From the NCBI GenBank assembly GCA_000697055.1, contig JNDT01002292.1, positions 1 through 44,969 of the forward strand: DNA of 44,969 nucleotides. Reading direction: 5' to 3'. Below, one piece after another: positions 42,292 to 44,969 of this stretch. Position numbers and translations under genes: made by a program. This DNA comes from Saksenaea vasiformis B4078 (Eukaryota > Mucoromycota > Mucoromycetes > Mucorales > Saksenaeaceae). Numbering within the stretch: the stretch's first letter is position 1; every line of letters begins with the position of its first letter. The notes under the pieces are model-generated. The model saw nothing but the letters and a program-made list of their open reading frames with translations. It was not told where the DNA came from and searched no databases.

Positions 42292-44969
42292 TTACTGCCG
42301 AACTGTGCTGGACAGTGCTGCCGGGCGAGATGTCAATTGGCATCCAGATTCGATGTAGCGAACAAAGACATCACGAATGTTCCGTCCAGCATTAACATCT
42401 CTATTGCAAAACTAATCAAATAGTTAGAAATCCTTGTGTTACGTCTACCGGCACAACTTACTAGAGATGTTCTGGTTCCTTGTCTACCATACGCGCACTG
42501 AGGGCACAGCCGGATAGGGTAGACAATATTTCTGTAATCATTGCGAGCTGTTCTGTGTTAGAGAAAGACGTACACAAGCTGGACTAGGCCATACCTGGTC
42601 GACGTCTATTGGGGCATTCACTGCTAAGATGCAGAATCTGCCTGTCGTCACCTAAGCAATATTGACGTTTGTGCTTATGGTGCCGACGTCTGATATACGT
42701 TTTGCTGGAGATTAATTCGTACCGGTCAGCTCTTCATTATTTTCATTCGTTTCCCAAACATACCGATGATTACACAGCAGGATGTTGTAGTCACGGAAGT
42801 CAACTGTGTCATGATGACATATGCTGCATACTTTGCTGGTTTTGTACTCGTCCACGCATATTACTGGACATCGTCGTGCTAGAACCTTGCGAAAGGTCTA
42901 CACAGTGAACATTAATAGGGTTCTCACTACCAAGAAAACCTTAACACTCTCACCTTCACTGAAAACGGTGCATACGTCTTGTAACCTCCACTATGCAGGT
43001 CGGCATCTCCGTATGCCGCAAGCGCTCGACGCTGGTCACGTCTACTGTTTTGAGCCGTACGGTGTTGACGACGTTGGCGATACCGTGATTTTTTATTCTG
43101 TTTTTGCACATTTGCAACTGGAGGCTGAAACAGAAATATAATTAATGAACGAAGAGTAAGCAGTCAAATGCTCACCAGGGTTGAATTGGGATAAAATCCC
43201 CCGACCTGGTCTGCGATAACATCCATGGTCATACTTCTGGAAGATTCCTGCAACCACGTCTTTCCCTGTGTCTATAATGACAATTGAACTCATCCGTCCT
43301 GGAAAGGATCAATTTAGTATGACCACGTATGCTAGTAGTATTCTGCAGTTACCTCTGTTTTTCAGTAAATTGTGCCGTGAGAAATCGTTGGAATTCCAGA
43401 ACAGATGAAGCCGTCTTAGATTGTTCCGATAGACGATCGTAGACTTCCTGCATATCGGCGATTTCACGATTCTTCCTTTCTAGCTGAAGGCGCCAGTTAA
43501 ACTTGGAGCTGGATCTAAAAAAAATACGCAGTTATTGCGCTGGCTATGTACAGGATATTGCTCTCTTACTGATAATAATCGTTCGTAATGGTAAATGTAC
43601 GACTATTTCTTGCCTCTTCCTCATGGAGATCATCTGCCGTGTCCACAGCGGTTACAAGCGAACGAATACCTGCGAAATATAAATGTAGCCTTTGTTGAAT
43701 CCTATAGCAAGTAGCATACCAGGATCGATCCCCACTATACGAGTTATGTCAGGATCTAAGTCGCGCGCGGCTGTTAAGCCCCTTGATTCTTTCTTCAAAT
43801 GATAGATGCCATGTTGCAGATTAGAGAAATCCCTGTCGCGAGGAAGGAACTGAAAGTCTCTTTGAGAGGACGGATAAGATGCTGAGATGCAATTTTTGCG
43901 TTAACGTGCTTCATGGTAAAACAAAGACTGGACTGACCTCGGTTTGGTTTGTGAGATTTAAATCTGACTGCCACCATAACACTATCCGTCTCAAATCCAC
44001 AATCAAACTCTACCTTTGGTAGCTCATTGTTGTTTATACCTTATATGAAAAATGTAATGATGTTACTTCCATGCGGTTGAGTATAACCAAACCTTGTGCC
44101 CGGCGGCGGCGAGGCATGACTCTATCAAGACAGAAAATTGCTTCCCAAAGTTGCTCGCGGTATATCATGTCCTTGAGCACATTATTGAAGGTATGAAAGC
44201 ATTGCAAAGGACCCTAACGTAAGGGTGTCAATTTTTTCTTCGGTCAATCTATGCTTTTTTTTACGAGATACCTACTGCTAGATTTTCCGGGAGATTGGTG
44301 GTAATGTCTTTAAGCGCCCAGTAAAGTATTTTACCGGTTACGGGGAAGTAGCCTAGCGTAGTATTATTGCTTAGCCCATACTATGGCTCAAGGAAGGTCA
44401 CCGGGTTCCAGCTTACCTATCTGGTTTTTAGCCATTGGAACAAGGGTCCAGCCTTTTCCATTGAGTTCATTTGTCTGCTTAAGCATCAATGCTGAGAGGC
44501 GAAGCATAAAAGGAAGCAACCGCTGGTTTTCGTCATCACTGAGGTCTGCGGTTATATCGACATTGCCAAGGCTCTCCTGGTAAACATTCTGAAACTCTCT
44601 AGGAAGCTCCCAACGGTAAGCAATCGTGAGGAAGAAAATAGGTTGATATCTTGTCTTGTCATACCCATAAAAGACTTCAAGGTCGGTGATTGAATCACCA
44701 TCTAAAGTTGTCCATGCACTACGGTCAAAAAGTTCTTGTGCTATTATTCCCTGGACAAATCTGGATGCTACAAATTGGAAGCAAGGCGATATACCGTAAG
44801 CAATATAGAGTAAACACGTTAAACTATGGAGTGATACCTAAACTTCTTCCATTCTGCCGCTGATCTTGCTGGTGATTTTCGAACAGGTCATTAAAAAAAG
44901 CAATAAAGGTTCTCTTCATGTATGTTTCCAGATTAGACGTAATATGCAGGTAAGTGTCTACAAATATGC
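42292..44969 (-). CDS. Fanzor1-type RNA-guided nuclease (TnpB-like), 5' end beyond window
   Basis: Exons on the minus strand: edge-44838, 44767-44417, 44352-44276, 44213-44093, 44039-43938, 43881-43720, 43669-43570, 43514-43353, about 43298-43176, 43124-42954, 42897-42764, 42704-42595, 42547-42462 and 42411-42292; about 650 residues in the window. RuvC-I is VGIDPG (catalytic Asp at 43724-43726). VDEYKTSKVCSIC carries the Fanzor-style relocated Glu (42847-42849) and the first zinc-ribbon CxxC; CPQC (42495-42506) supplies the second. RuvC-III is NRDVNAGRNI (Asp at 42397-42399). Phases agree everywhere except the ninth exon, where the frame changes between YRHRE and DVIADQVGG, so one base may be lost or a splice misjudged. 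Fanzors are eukaryotic relatives of TnpB that cut DNA guided by an RNA from their own 3' end. Exon 13 uses the acceptor at 42548. Confidence 0.85.

Noticed and set aside
42462..42552. Alternative acceptor at 42553 for Fanzor exon 13, giving EQLAMITEIL
   Set aside because: That frame stops before the RuvC-III motif, whereas the acceptor at 42548 keeps CPQC and joins in phase to NRDVNAGRNI.
1..44969. tRNA, rRNA and CRISPR-like arrays
   Set aside because: No T-arm-like GGTTCRANNCC box, no rRNA-like sequence and no regularly spaced short repeats with unique spacers were seen.

Overview
The window is eukaryotic and fungal. Its genes have many short introns (about 50-80 nt, GT..AG, often with a CTAAC/CTGAT branch site), long A/T homopolymers, and unmistakable fungal orthologues (CDC24, SPC98/GCP3, NOC3, GLE1, PHO84-type permease). 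The retained NELF-B, an Msn2-like short zinc-finger protein, Crinkler (CRN) remnants and a Fanzor nuclease point to an early-diverging lineage, most likely Mucoromycota (Mucorales-like). The genus cannot be told from the sequence.

Layout. The left flank (1-8.7 kb) is accessory: two paralogous F-box/leucine-rich proteins on the minus strand, with a broken Crinkler gene between them that carries a small inverted-repeat transposon (MITE) with a clear target-site duplication. Beyond lies a 2.4-kb gene-poor stretch with diverged duplicated and tandem repeats. The core (8.7-33.6 kb) is a dense block of conserved housekeeping genes: GLE1 (-), a nuclear protein with a recombinase-like N-terminal fold (+), NELF-B (-), MAF1 (+), a two-finger C2H2 protein (+), a phosphate permease (+), GCP3/SPC98 (+), CDC24 (-), NOC3 (+) and a stefin-like cysteine protease inhibitor (+). 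The right flank (34.4-45 kb) is accessory again: a large glycosylated membrane protein of unknown function, two more F-box paralogues (one with a single-base frameshift) and, at the right edge, a multi-exon Fanzor1-type RNA-guided nuclease (TnpB-like) with two adjacent hairpins just downstream that are a candidate guide-RNA region.

The conserved genes serve separate core jobs: mRNA export, Pol II pausing, Pol III repression, microtubule nucleation, Cdc42 polarity, ribosome assembly and phosphate uptake. NELF-B and MAF1 are head-to-head and share about 0.7 kb of promoter; GCP3 and CDC24 are convergent. The outer segments look like a fast-evolving compartment of lineage-specific family expansion, effector-like gene decay and mobile elements.

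All exon maps were made by eye from splice signals, phase continuity and remembered family sequences, not by a search or transcript data.
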